DNA from: a bacterium
GTDB lineage: Bacteria > Pseudomonadota > Alphaproteobacteria > Rs-D84 > CACZYB01
Assembly: GCA_024692925.1 (NCBI GenBank)
Contig: JAILLX010000097.1
Span: 1 to 12,270 of the forward strand
Reading direction: 5' to 3'
DNA length: 12,270 nucleotides
Each line of letters starts with the position of its first letter. Position 1 is the stretch's first letter. Of this stretch, positions 1 through 7,017 are shown in pieces. The position numbers and the translations under genes were made by a program. Under the pieces are notes generated by a model. The model was not told the origin of the DNA. It saw nothing but the letters and a program-made list of their open reading frames with translations, and ran no database searches.

Positions 1-605
1 ACAGAATTTGCAATTATAGCATTTCCATCGATTGTTATGTTATTATCATCCCAAAGTACTATTAAATTATTAAGTTTTAATGTCCCTGCAAGAGAAATTG
101 CTTCCTCAGAAATTCCTTCCATAAGGCAACCATCACCAGCAAGAACATAGACTTTGTTATCTATAATGTCAGAACCAAGTTTTGATTGTTTAAATTTTTC
201 AGCAATTGCAATTCCAACAGAGGTTGCAATTCCTTGACCAAGTGGTCCAGTTGTTGTTTCAATTCCATCTAAAAATCCATATTCTGGATGTCCGGCAGTT
301 TTTGAATTAAGTTGTCGGAAATTTTTTATATCATTAATGGAAATATCCTTGTATCCACTTAGATATAGAAGGGAATAAAGTAATGCAGAACCATGTCCAG
401 CAGATAGTATAAATCTGTCCCTGTTTTCCCATTTGGGATAATTTACAGAAAATTTTAAATGTTTTGAAAATAGTGTTGTCGCGAGTTCAGCACATCCCAT
501 AGGAAGTCCAGGGTGTCCCGATTTAGCTTTTGTAATCATATCTATTGACAAAAAACGAACAGCATTTGCCATATTATTTAATTTTTCAATTTCTTTTTGT
601 TGCAT
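1..605 (-). CDS. tkt: Transketolase, N-terminal part (runs off the left edge)
   Basis: Transketolase moves two-carbon ketol units between sugar phosphates in the non-oxidative pentose phosphate pathway, using thiamine diphosphate. Only the first 201 or so residues are here, roughly 30% of a usual 650-670 residue enzyme. Visible family motifs are the N-terminal SGHPGLPMG (residues 29-37), SAGHGS (68-73), AGHPE (105-109), GPLGQG (120-125), and the diphosphate/metal-binding stretch beginning GDGCLMEG (158-165) and reaching DDNN (186-189). The ATG at 603-605 is preceded by AAGGAG with 6 nt spacing (minus strand, 612-617), so the start is well supported. The reading frame is open to the window edge with no sign of damage. 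It is transcribed divergently from rnhA. Identification is secure; the assignment to tktA versus tktB type cannot be made. Confidence 0.95.
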   Translation of the reverse strand, partial: MQQKEIEKLNNMANAVRFLSIDMITKAKSGHPGLPMGCAELATTLFSKHLKFSVNYPKWENRDRFILSAGHGSALLYSLLYLSGYKDISINDIKNFRQLNSKTAGHPEYGFLDGIETTTGPLGQGIATSVGIAIAEKFKQSKLGSDIIDNKVYVLAGDGCLMEGISEEAISLAGTLKLNNLIVLWDDNNITIDGNAIIANS

Positions 606-631
606 TTTAAACTCCTTTATTCTAATATTTC

Positions 632-660
632 TATATAACAGTTTTTTGGAGAAAAAGCAA
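632..660 (-). promoter_or_regulatory. Promoter for transketolase
   Basis: On the minus strand a TTGCTT -35-like box (655-660) is followed after 17 nt by TATATA (632-637), and the spacer ends in TGT, giving an extended -10 element. The predicted start of transcription is near 625, leaving a leader of about 20 nt containing the strong ribosome binding site. I see no comparably good promoter for the divergent rnhA in this 59-nt gap. Confidence 0.5.
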
Positions 661-664
661 GAAA

Positions 665-1105
665 ATGAATGATAAAATTGTAATTTATACAGATGGAGCA
701 TGTAGCGGAAATCCTGGTGATGGTGGTTGGGGTGCTTTGGTTCGTATTGGTTCTGATGAAACAGAACTTTATGGTGGGGAACATTCTACTACTAATAACA
801 AAATGGAATTAACTGCTGTTATTAAATCTTTGGAATTTATAGGTAATACCTCTTCTGATGTTGAACTTTGGACTGATAGTCAGTATGTTAAAAATGGTAT
901 TACTGATTGGATAAAGGGTTGGAAGAAAAATGGTTGGCGTAATTCTCAAAAACAACCTGTTAAAAATAGGGAGTTATGGGAAAAACTTGATGAACTTTCA
1001 TCGAATTTAAGTATTTCTTGGAATTGGGTGAAAGGACATAATGGACATCCGGAAAATGAAAGAGTTGATGAACTTGCAAGAAGAGGAATTTCAGAGTTAG
1101 TTTAA
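665..1105 (+). CDS. rnhA: Ribonuclease HI
   Basis: RNase HI cleaves the RNA strand of RNA:DNA hybrids in the cytoplasm, removing R-loops and helping clear primers. At 146 residues it is near the family norm of about 155. The acidic active site is complete: D10 in YTDGACSGNPG, E48 in NNKMELTA, D71 in LWTDSQYV and D135 in ERVDELAR, with the catalytic-loop histidine H125 in VKGHNGHPENE. The basic helix region DWIKGWKKNGWRN (81-93) is the handle segment that contacts hybrid in the E. coli-type enzyme. The start lacks a well-placed Shine-Dalgarno (GGAG lies 13 nt upstream), but the coding sequence begins with the family-typical first strand. The stop codon directly abuts the ATG of the metallopeptidase gene, suggesting co-translation. 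Confidence 0.97.
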   Translation: MNDKIVIYTDGACSGNPGDGGWGALVRIGSDETELYGGEHSTTNNKMELTAVIKSLEFIGNTSSDVELWTDSQYVKNGITDWIKGWKKNGWRNSQKQPVKNRELWEKLDELSSNLSISWNWVKGHNGHPENERVDELARRGISELV

Positions 1106-1822
1106 ATGAAGGCGTATGAATATTCTTTTGTTATAAAACGTGGTGACGGAACAAGTGAGATTATTCCGGTTGAGTTTGAACGCTCTATTAAATCGAAATC
1201 TATTAAAATAACGCCTCAACTTACAAAAAAAATTATAAAGGTGACTTATCCTGTTTATGTTTTACATTCAAGGGCGGTTGATTTTTTGGAAAAACAAAAA
1301 AACTGGGTCGCAAGACAACTTGAAAAGGTTCCTGAAAAAATTGAAATTGCTGATGGTTCAAAAATTACTTTTTTGGAGCAAGAGTATAAAATTTCACATA
1401 TTCCAAATGCAAGGCGTGGTGTTTGGATAGAGGATGGCTATATCTTTGTTTCTGGTGAAAAAGAATTTTTAAATCGTAGGGTAAAAGATTTTTTTAAATC
1501 TGAAATGAAAAAGTATTTTACGGCAAAAACTCATTTTTATGCGAAAAAAATTGGAAAAAAATTTGAAAAAGTAAGTGTAAAGGATACTGTTTCAAGGTGG
1601 GGAAGTTGTGCAAGTAATGGTAATATCTCTTATTCGTGGAGGCTTGGGTTTGCACCTATTTTTGTTATAAATTATATAGTGGCACATGAAGTTGCTCATT
1701 TAGAAGAATTAAATCATTCTTATAAGTTTTGGCGTATTGTGAAGAATATTTACGAGGGGGATGTTAACGAAGCTCAAAGATGGCTTTCAAGAAATGGGCT
1801 TTCTTTGTATTCAATTGATTGA
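1106..1822 (+). CDS. YgjP-type zinc metallopeptidase (DUF45/M48-like)
   Basis: This 238-residue protein has the signature of the YgjP-like (DUF45) metallopeptidase family. The core is RWGSC (164-168), then a hydrophobic strand and HEVAHLEELNHS (194-205), i.e. an HExxH zinc site with a further histidine, H204, followed by the conserved FW. There is no signal peptide or membrane segment, so it should be cytoplasmic. The family is related to the SprT/WLM-type peptidases; its physiological substrate is not established, and I do not assign one. The ATG follows the rnhA stop TAA with no spacer (TAAATG) and has no ribosome binding site of its own at a normal distance, so translation is probably coupled to rnhA. 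The N-terminal 100 residues are beta-rich by appearance and lack motifs I recognise. Confidence 0.88.
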   Translation: MKAYEYSFVIKRGDGTSEIIPVEFERSIKSKSIKITPQLTKKIIKVTYPVYVLHSRAVDFLEKQKNWVARQLEKVPEKIEIADGSKITFLEQEYKISHIPNARRGVWIEDGYIFVSGEKEFLNRRVKDFFKSEMKKYFTAKTHFYAKKIGKKFEKVSVKDTVSRWGSCASNGNISYSWRLGFAPIFVINYIVAHEVAHLEELNHSYKFWRIVKNIYEGDVNEAQRWLSRNGLSLYSID

Positions 1823-1830
1823 TTTTTAAC

Positions 1831-1859
1831 TTGTAATGTTGTATTTTTAAGTCTAGAAT
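1831..1859 (+). promoter_or_regulatory. Probable promoter of the PBP1A-murA-nrdR unit
   Basis: TTGTAA (1831-1836) and TAGAAT (1854-1859) are separated by exactly 17 nt, matching 4/6 and 5/6 of the sigma70-type consensus. The predicted transcription start is near 1866, about 25-30 nt before the PBP1A start. It lies in the only sizeable gap (67 nt) between the metallopeptidase and PBP1A. In AT-rich DNA such matches can arise by chance. Confidence 0.45.
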
Positions 1860-1883
1860 ATTTAAACAATAATTAAAAAGTTT

Positions 1884-1887
1884 AGGA
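1884..1887 (+). promoter_or_regulatory. Ribosome binding site that favours the second PBP1A Met codon
   Basis: AGGA at 1884-1887 is only 2 nt from the first ATG (1890) but 8 nt from the in-frame ATG at 1896. Normal spacing therefore argues for initiation at 1896, two codons downstream. Confidence 0.5.
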
Positions 1888-1889
1888 AA

Positions 1890-4505
1890 ATGAAAATGCA
1901 GTTTGTCGGAAATGCAAATGAGGTTAAAACTGAAAAGTCTTTATCAGTAGAAAAAAATAATGGTAAGAAAAAAAGAAGTAAGTTGGAAATGCTTTTTATG
2001 GCATTGTTTTTTGTATCTCTTCTTTCCTTATTTATGTTTATTTTTGTTTTTATGCGTTATGGTGTAAATCTTCCGGATTATAATCAACTTTCTGAATATA
2101 AACCTCCGGTCACAAGTAGATTTTATGCTGGTGATGGAAGTTTGCTTACTGAGTATGCAACAGAACAAAGAATTTTTGTTCCGCTTAAAGATATTCCACC
2201 TAATTTAATAAATGCATTTATTTCTGCAGAAGATAAGAATTTCTGGACTCATTCAGGAATTGATTTGGTTGGTATTGCCAGAGCAACTATTATAAATATT
2301 AAAAACAAACTTTTGGGTGGTGGTCGAAGAATGGTCGGTGCGTCAACTATTACTCAACAGGTTGCAAAGAATTTCTTTTTATCTTCGGAACAATCTTTGA
2401 CACGAAAAATAAAGGAAATTATTTTGGCATTGAAGATGGAAAGGGCTTTTTCAAAACGACATATTTTGACCCTTTATTTCAATCAAATATTCCTTGGTTT
2501 CCGTTCTTATGGAGTTGCGGCGGCGGCACTTAACTATTTTAATAAATCATTGGATGAACTTACTTTGTCGGAATGTGCATTTTTGGCTTCTCTTCCAAAG
2601 GCTCCGAATAACTATAATCCTATCACTAATAAAGATAGAGCTATTATTCGTCGTAATTGGGTTTTGGATAGAATGCTTGAAGATGGTTATATTTCAGCAG
2701 AGGAAGCTGAAACTGCAAAAAATGATGATATAGAGGTAAGTGAAAGTTTTATTTCTAAAAATCAAAAATATTCACTTTATTTTTCAGAGGAAGTTAGAAA
2801 GTTTTTGTCTGGTATTTATGGCGAAGAACAACTTTACAGTGGTGGTTTAGCAGTAAGGACTACTGTTAATCCTGAATACCAACGAATTGCAACAAAGGTT
2901 TTGAGAAAGGCTCTTTTGAATTATGATAAACAAAAGGGATGGCGTGGTGCAGAAAAAAATGCTTTTGATATGGAAAAAAAGAAAGGTGAAACTTCTGTTG
3001 ATGAAGAAAATTCAGATATTCCTAATGATGAACAATTGCTTACTCAAGAAAAATTATTAGAAGATGAAGTTTGGCAAAATCTTCTTTCGAAAACATATAT
3101 GGTTTCGGGGTTAGAGGATGAAGGTTGGAAAAAAGCAATAGTTCTTTCTGTGAATAATGATACTGCTGTGATAGGTCTTTCGAAAGCAAAAAGGGGTGTA
3201 ATAAACCTTAAAGATTTGGGATGGTCAAGGGTTGTTGTTGATGGAAAAGAAGAACCTGTTGCAATTTCAAATATGAAACAAGTTTTAAAATCTGGGGATT
3301 TTATTTTTGTTCAAGTTGTTGATGAAGCAAATAATTCTTATGCATTAAAGCAAGTTCCTGAACTTAATGGTGCTATGGTTGTTTTGGATCCTCATACTGG
3401 AAGAATTTTTGCAATGGTTGGTGGATTTTCATATAGTAGGAGTAAATTTAATCGTGCAACACAAGCATACAGACAACCTGGTTCAACAATTAAACCGTTT
3501 GTTTATTTGACTGCTATTGAAAATGGTTATACACCATCTTCTGTTATACTTGATGCTCCGGTTGTTTTGGAAAAGGCGGATGGCGAATTGTGGCGTCCGG
3601 AAAATTACGATAATGCATTTGCTGGCGAAATTACATTACGTCGAGCTTTGGAAAAATCAAAAAATAATCCAACAATTCGTATTGCAAAAGATATTGGTGT
3701 AAAAACTTTTCTTAAAAATGCGTTAAAATTTGGAGTTTATAAAAAAGTTGATGAACCAAATCTTTCTATGGCTTTGGGAAGTGGTGATACAACACTTTTG
3801 GGGTTAACATCTGCATTTGCAAAAATTATAAATGGTGGAAAGAATATTGATACTTATATCGTTGATAGAGTTCAAGATAGAAATGGAAAAACTGTTTATA
3901 AAAATGATAATAGGGAATGTAAAAATTGCAGTAATATTGATTGGGTTGAAAATTCTTTGCCTCCGGAAGTAAAGGATGATAAAGAACAACTTTCTGATCC
4001 TGTATCTCTTTATCAGATTGTGAATATTTTACAAGGTGTTGTTGAACGTGGTAGTGGTTGGAAGGCAAGAATTGCTGGAAAAACTATTGGTGGAAAAACT
4101 GGAACATCAAATGATCAAAAAGATGTTTGGTTTATTGGTGGAACTCCGGATTTGGTTGCTGGCGTTTTCCTTGGTTATGATCAGCCAAAAAGTTTAGGTA
4201 ATTATGCTGCGGGTGGATCGTTGGCTGCACCTGTATTTAAGGATTTTATGGAACAAGTTTTAAAAGATAAAAAAGATATTGCATTCCGTGTTCCAGAAGG
4301 TGTTAGTTTGGTTCGTGTAAATCGTGAAACTGGAAAACCTGCTACGGTTAATGATTCAAACTTTAATGTTGTGTTAGAAGCATTTAAAGAAGGAACAGAA
4401 CCTGTTGTTGTGGATGGTGTAAGATCAAATAATTTTGATAATGAAAATGAAACCCCTGTGCAAACAGAGCAAGAAACAGAAACAAATTTTGATGGTATTT
4501 ATTAA
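1890..4505 (+). CDS. mrcA: Penicillin-binding protein 1A (bifunctional glycosyltransferase/transpeptidase)
   Basis: A class A PBP that polymerises lipid II into glycan strands and cross-links the peptides on the periplasmic side of the inner membrane. A lysine-rich cytoplasmic tail (about 1-32) precedes one membrane anchor (about 34-55). The GT51 domain shows EDKNFW with catalytic E114, GASTITQQVAKNFF (150-163) and ALKMER with E184. Residues about 340-470 match the position of the OB-type insertion typical of PBP1A and contain an acidic, lysine-rich low-complexity stretch near 355-390. The transpeptidase domain has all three motifs: SxxK at S532-K535 (GSTIKPF), SKN at 590-592 and KTGT at 736-739. 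The C-terminal tail after about 845 is acidic and Asn/Glu/Thr-rich. Length 871 is within the PBP1A range. The start may be 1896 rather than 1890. murA follows after 18 nt. Confidence 0.95.
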   Translation: MKMQFVGNANEVKTEKSLSVEKNNGKKKRSKLEMLFMALFFVSLLSLFMFIFVFMRYGVNLPDYNQLSEYKPPVTSRFYAGDGSLLTEYATEQRIFVPLKDIPPNLINAFISAEDKNFWTHSGIDLVGIARATIINIKNKLLGGGRRMVGASTITQQVAKNFFLSSEQSLTRKIKEIILALKMERAFSKRHILTLYFNQIFLGFRSYGVAAAALNYFNKSLDELTLSECAFLASLPKAPNNYNPITNKDRAIIRRNWVLDRMLEDGYISAEEAETAKNDDIEVSESFISKNQKYSLYFSEEVRKFLSGIYGEEQLYSGGLAVRTTVNPEYQRIATKVLRKALLNYDKQKGWRGAEKNAFDMEKKKGETSVDEENSDIPNDEQLLTQEKLLEDEVWQNLLSKTYMVSGLEDEGWKKAIVLSVNNDTAVIGLSKAKRGVINLKDLGWSRVVVDGKEEPVAISNMKQVLKSGDFIFVQVVDEANNSYALKQVPELNGAMVVLDPHTGRIFAMVGGFSYSRSKFNRATQAYRQPGSTIKPFVYLTAIENGYTPSSVILDAPVVLEKADGELWRPENYDNAFAGEITLRRALEKSKNNPTIRIAKDIGVKTFLKNALKFGVYKKVDEPNLSMALGSGDTTLLGLTSAFAKIINGGKNIDTYIVDRVQDRNGKTVYKNDNRECKNCSNIDWVENSLPPEVKDDKEQLSDPVSLYQIVNILQGVVERGSGWKARIAGKTIGGKTGTSNDQKDVWFIGGTPDLVAGVFLGYDQPKSLGNYAAGGSLAAPVFKDFMEQVLKDKKDIAFRVPEGVSLVRVNRETGKPATVNDSNFNVVLEAFKEGTEPVVVDGVRSNNFDNENETPVQTEQETETNFDGIY

Positions 4506-4523
4506 ATAATTTAAGGAGTTATT

Positions 4524-5852
4524 ATGGATTATTTTAAAATAAAAGGTGGCAAATCTTTGAATGGTAGTGTGGAAATTAGGGGGGCAAAAAATTCTATTTT
4601 GGAACTTATGCCTGCAACTATTTTAACTGATGAACCAGTTATTCTTCATAATGTGCCATGTCTTTCAGATATAGAAACGTTAATACAACTTCTTGAAAAT
4701 TTTGGTTCAAAAATTGAATGGAATAAGGATACTCATACTCTTGTAATTCATACACCTAATATTACAAATATAAAAGCTCCGTATGATATTGTAAAAAAAA
4801 TGCGAGCATCAATTTATGTGCTTGGTGCATTGATGGGAAGATGTGGTGAGGCAAAGGTTTCTGCCCCTGGTGGATGTGTGATTGGGCAACGACCTGTGAA
4901 TATTCATTTGGAAGCATTAGAAGCTTTGGGTGCAAATATTGAAATTCATCATGGGTATATTGTTGGAAATGCTCCGGTACAAGAAAATGGTAAAAAACGT
5001 CTTGTTGGTGGAAAAATTAATGGCAGAGTTCGTGTACAAAATGGTGTAAATATTACAACTCATGGTGGCACAGTTAATGCAATTGAAGCTGCGGTTTTAG
5101 CAAAGGGTGAAACAGTTATAGAATATGCTTCTGTTGAACCAGAAGTCGATGATTTAATAAATATGCTTAATTCTATGGGGGCAAAAATTACTCGTGAAAA
5201 AAAGGATGGTATAGATATTATCCGTATTGAGGGAGTAGAAAAACTTCATGGAACGGAATATTCTGTTATGCCGGATAGACTTGAGGCTGGAACTTATGCT
5301 ATTGCTGGAATTATAACAAAGGGTGTAGTAGAAATAAAAAATGCAGATGTTTCTACTATGACTTGTGTAATTGATAAATTGAAAGAAGCTGGTGCAAAAA
5401 TTACAATAACAGAAAGTGGTTTTATTGCTGATGGTCGTGATGTTGATTTAAAAGCTGTGAATATTGATGTGGAGCAATATCCTGGTTTCCCAACTGACAT
5501 GCAATCTCAGTTTATGGCACTTATGACAGTTGCAAATGGAACATCTTTATTGAAGGAAACTTTGTTTGAAAACAGGTTAATGTATGTTCCTGAACTTGTT
5601 CGTATGGGTGCAAATATTGAAATTTTAGGTGATAGTTTGGCAAGATTTAAAGGCGTGAAACAACTTTATGCGGCTGATGTTATGGCATCGGATTTACGAA
5701 GTGGTGCAGCACTTACTTTGGCTGGTCTTGTTGCTGATGGAGAAACTATACTTCATAGAGTTTATCATATTTATCGTGGGTATGAAAATTTTGTTGAAAA
5801 TTTAAGTGCACTTGGTGCAGATATAGAAGTTTTGAAAGAAGATGTTTCATAG
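4524..5852 (+). CDS. murA: UDP-N-acetylglucosamine 1-carboxyvinyltransferase
   Basis: MurA transfers enolpyruvate from PEP to UDP-GlcNAc, the first committed step of peptidoglycan synthesis, in the cytoplasm. The substrate-binding pair K22-N23 (RGAKNS), the active-site loop PGGCVIGQRPV with Cys118 (E. coli Cys115) and YPGFPTDMQSQF carrying the catalytic Asp are all present, as is the C-terminal HIYRGYEN. Having Cys rather than Asp in the loop is the form that fosfomycin alkylates. At 442 residues it is about 20 longer than E. coli MurA, the extra residues appearing around 150-175 (after GNAPV). The segment THGGTVNAIEAA occupies the position where SVGATENLLMAA-like sequence is usual. A clean AAGGAG (4513-4518) lies 5 nt from the ATG. 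It sits between PBP1A and nrdR in one probable operon. Confidence 0.95.
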   Translation: MDYFKIKGGKSLNGSVEIRGAKNSILELMPATILTDEPVILHNVPCLSDIETLIQLLENFGSKIEWNKDTHTLVIHTPNITNIKAPYDIVKKMRASIYVLGALMGRCGEAKVSAPGGCVIGQRPVNIHLEALEALGANIEIHHGYIVGNAPVQENGKKRLVGGKINGRVRVQNGVNITTHGGTVNAIEAAVLAKGETVIEYASVEPEVDDLINMLNSMGAKITREKKDGIDIIRIEGVEKLHGTEYSVMPDRLEAGTYAIAGIITKGVVEIKNADVSTMTCVIDKLKEAGAKITITESGFIADGRDVDLKAVNIDVEQYPGFPTDMQSQFMALMTVANGTSLLKETLFENRLMYVPELVRMGANIEILGDSLARFKGVKQLYAADVMASDLRSGAALTLAGLVADGETILHRVYHIYRGYENFVENLSALGADIEVLKEDVS

Positions 5853-5861
5853 GAGGTAAAA

Positions 5862-6413
5862 ATGCGTTGTCCTTTTTGTGCGTCGCCAGATACTCAAGTT
5901 AAAGATTCTCGTGTTGCAGAAGATGGTTCTTATATTAAAAGAAGACGATTTTGTACCGAATGTGGTTCAAGGTTTACAACTTTTGAACGTGTGCAACTAA
6001 AGGATATTATGGTTAAAAAATCAAATGGAATAGTTGTTCCGTTTGAACGTGAAAAATTGCTTAATTCTATAAAATTGGCGTGCAAAAAAAGACCTATTTC
6101 GGATGAACGAATTGATAAAATTGTATCGTCCATACAACGACAACTTGAAACAACAGGAGAGGGTGAAGTTTCATCACGTGAAATTGGAAGTTTAGCAATG
6201 GAAATACTTTCATCACTTGATATTGTTGCATATATAAGATTTGCTTCGGTGTATTATAATTTTGATACAAAAGAAGATTTTTCAAAGTTTATTGAAAAAA
6301 TAAAAAAAGAAGTTTTGGATGAAAAAGAATCGGATGAAGTTTTGGCAAAATCTTATGATAAATGTTCTTTGAATACGGATTTTAATCCTGCCAAAAAAGA
6401 TGAACTATTTTAA
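5862..6413 (+). CDS. nrdR: Transcriptional repressor NrdR
   Basis: NrdR represses ribonucleotide reductase genes in response to nucleotide binding at its ATP-cone domain. The N-terminal zinc ribbon has four cysteines, C3/C6 (CPFC) and C31/C34 (CTEC), with the characteristic RRRFCTECGSRFTTFE segment. The ATP cone follows at about 49-139 (VKKSNGIVVPFEREKL to the IRFASVYYNF end). At 183 residues it is longer than the common 150-160, owing to a charged tail of about 30 residues after FIEKIKKEV. The start is strongly supported: AGGAGG (5851-5856) overlaps the murA stop codon and sits 5 nt from the ATG. In many Alphaproteobacteria nrdR lies beside glyA or ribD; here it follows murA. No ribonucleotide reductase gene is in the window. 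Confidence 0.95.
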   Translation: MRCPFCASPDTQVKDSRVAEDGSYIKRRRFCTECGSRFTTFERVQLKDIMVKKSNGIVVPFEREKLLNSIKLACKKRPISDERIDKIVSSIQRQLETTGEGEVSSREIGSLAMEILSSLDIVAYIRFASVYYNFDTKEDFSKFIEKIKKEVLDEKESDEVLAKSYDKCSLNTDFNPAKKDELF

Positions 6414-6416
6414 ATG

Positions 6417-6422
6417 AGAGGA
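6417..6422 (+). promoter_or_regulatory. Ribosome binding site deciding the start at 6429
   Basis: AGAGGA lies 6 nt before the ATG at 6429 and downstream of the earlier in-frame ATG at 6414. The 6414 codon directly abuts the nrdR stop and has no site of its own, so 6429 is the more likely start unless translation is coupled. Confidence 0.55.
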
Positions 6423-6428
6423 AAAGAA

Positions 6429-6938
6429 ATGATTGAAGGAACAGATACAGAAGCTTTTATTCGAGCAATGAATAATAGTGGGCATAAATTAACTGAAAAA
6501 CAAAAAGAATCCTTAAGAAAAACTGATAAAGAACCAGCCCTTTCAAAGAAAGAAGTTGATGCTATTTTATCAAATTTTTTACAATCGACACTTGAAGATT
6601 TGGAACCTTTGGATAATGATTTAACTGAAGCAGAAAAGAATGCTTTTTTAAGGGCAAGGGAAATTCGTAAAATGTTTCCGAAATACAAGATGAATCAATT
6701 GTGTATACTTGATCAAGAATTGCTTTCGAAAATGACTTATGAAAATTATCAATCAGTAAGATTTTCAGATAAGAAAAAAGATGATTTGGTTAAAAAATTT
6801 AATCGAAGAATTGTTCGTAATTATATTCTTTCTGCGATACTTGGTGGTTTAGTTGTTGGTGGAGTAATTATGGCACCAAAGATTAAAGATGAAATAAAAA
6901 CTGTATTGGCAAAACAAAATACAGAACTTTCTAGATAG
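6429..6938 (+). CDS. Unknown protein with a single C-terminal membrane segment
   Basis: I do not recognise this protein. From the ATG at 6429 it has 169 residues (174 if translation begins at 6414). The first roughly 130 residues are hydrophilic, highly charged and apparently helical, rich in Lys, Glu and Asp, with repeated acidic/basic helices but no catalytic motif I can name. A single hydrophobic stretch with a Gly-rich core, ILSAILGGLVVGGVIMA, lies about 30 residues from the C-terminus, preceded by a strongly basic KKFNRRIVRN, which by the positive-inside rule suggests a cytoplasmic N-terminal domain. The tail after the segment is short and charged. Spacing to nrdR is 0-15 nt, so it is most likely the last gene of the PBP1A-murA-nrdR operon. 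Base composition and codon use look like its neighbours. Confidence 0.75.
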   Translation: MIEGTDTEAFIRAMNNSGHKLTEKQKESLRKTDKEPALSKKEVDAILSNFLQSTLEDLEPLDNDLTEAEKNAFLRAREIRKMFPKYKMNQLCILDQELLSKMTYENYQSVRFSDKKKDDLVKKFNRRIVRNYILSAILGGLVVGGVIMAPKIKDEIKTVLAKQNTELSR

Positions 6939-6957
6939 TATTTTTAAGAAAATATTC

Positions 6958-6986
6958 TTGACTATATATGAAAAATGTTTTATATT
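6958..6986 (+). promoter_or_regulatory. Promoter of comM/yifB
   Basis: TTGACT (6958-6963) and TATATT (6981-6986) are separated by 17 nt, each matching 5 of 6 consensus positions, the best promoter match in the window. The predicted start near 6993 gives a leader of about 25 nt before the ATG at 7018. It separates comM from the preceding operon. Confidence 0.6.
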
Positions 6987-7017
6987 TGTTCTCGTGTAAA
7001 GTTAGGGATATTTTTTT

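Noticed and set aside
632..637. Use of the symmetric TATATA as a shared -10 for rnhA on the plus strand
   Set aside because: On the plus strand no acceptable -35 box is found 16-18 nt upstream, whereas on the minus strand the spacing to TTGCTT is exactly 17 nt, so I assign it to transketolase only.
2494..2733. Plus-strand 79-codon open frame within the glycosyltransferase region of PBP1A
   Set aside because: Out-of-frame shadow of a securely identified gene, with no initiation signal.
3804..4068. Minus-strand open frames of 61 and 80 codons inside the PBP1A gene
   Set aside because: They overlap the transpeptidase-coding region, whose protein motifs are clear; their Tyr/Phe/Ile-rich translations are typical of antisense AT-rich sequence.
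6410..6688. 92-codon minus-strand open frame opposite the unknown membrane-segment gene
   Set aside because: It lies antisense within a gene of the operon, has no upstream promoter or good ribosome binding site, and arises from the codon bias of the opposite strand.
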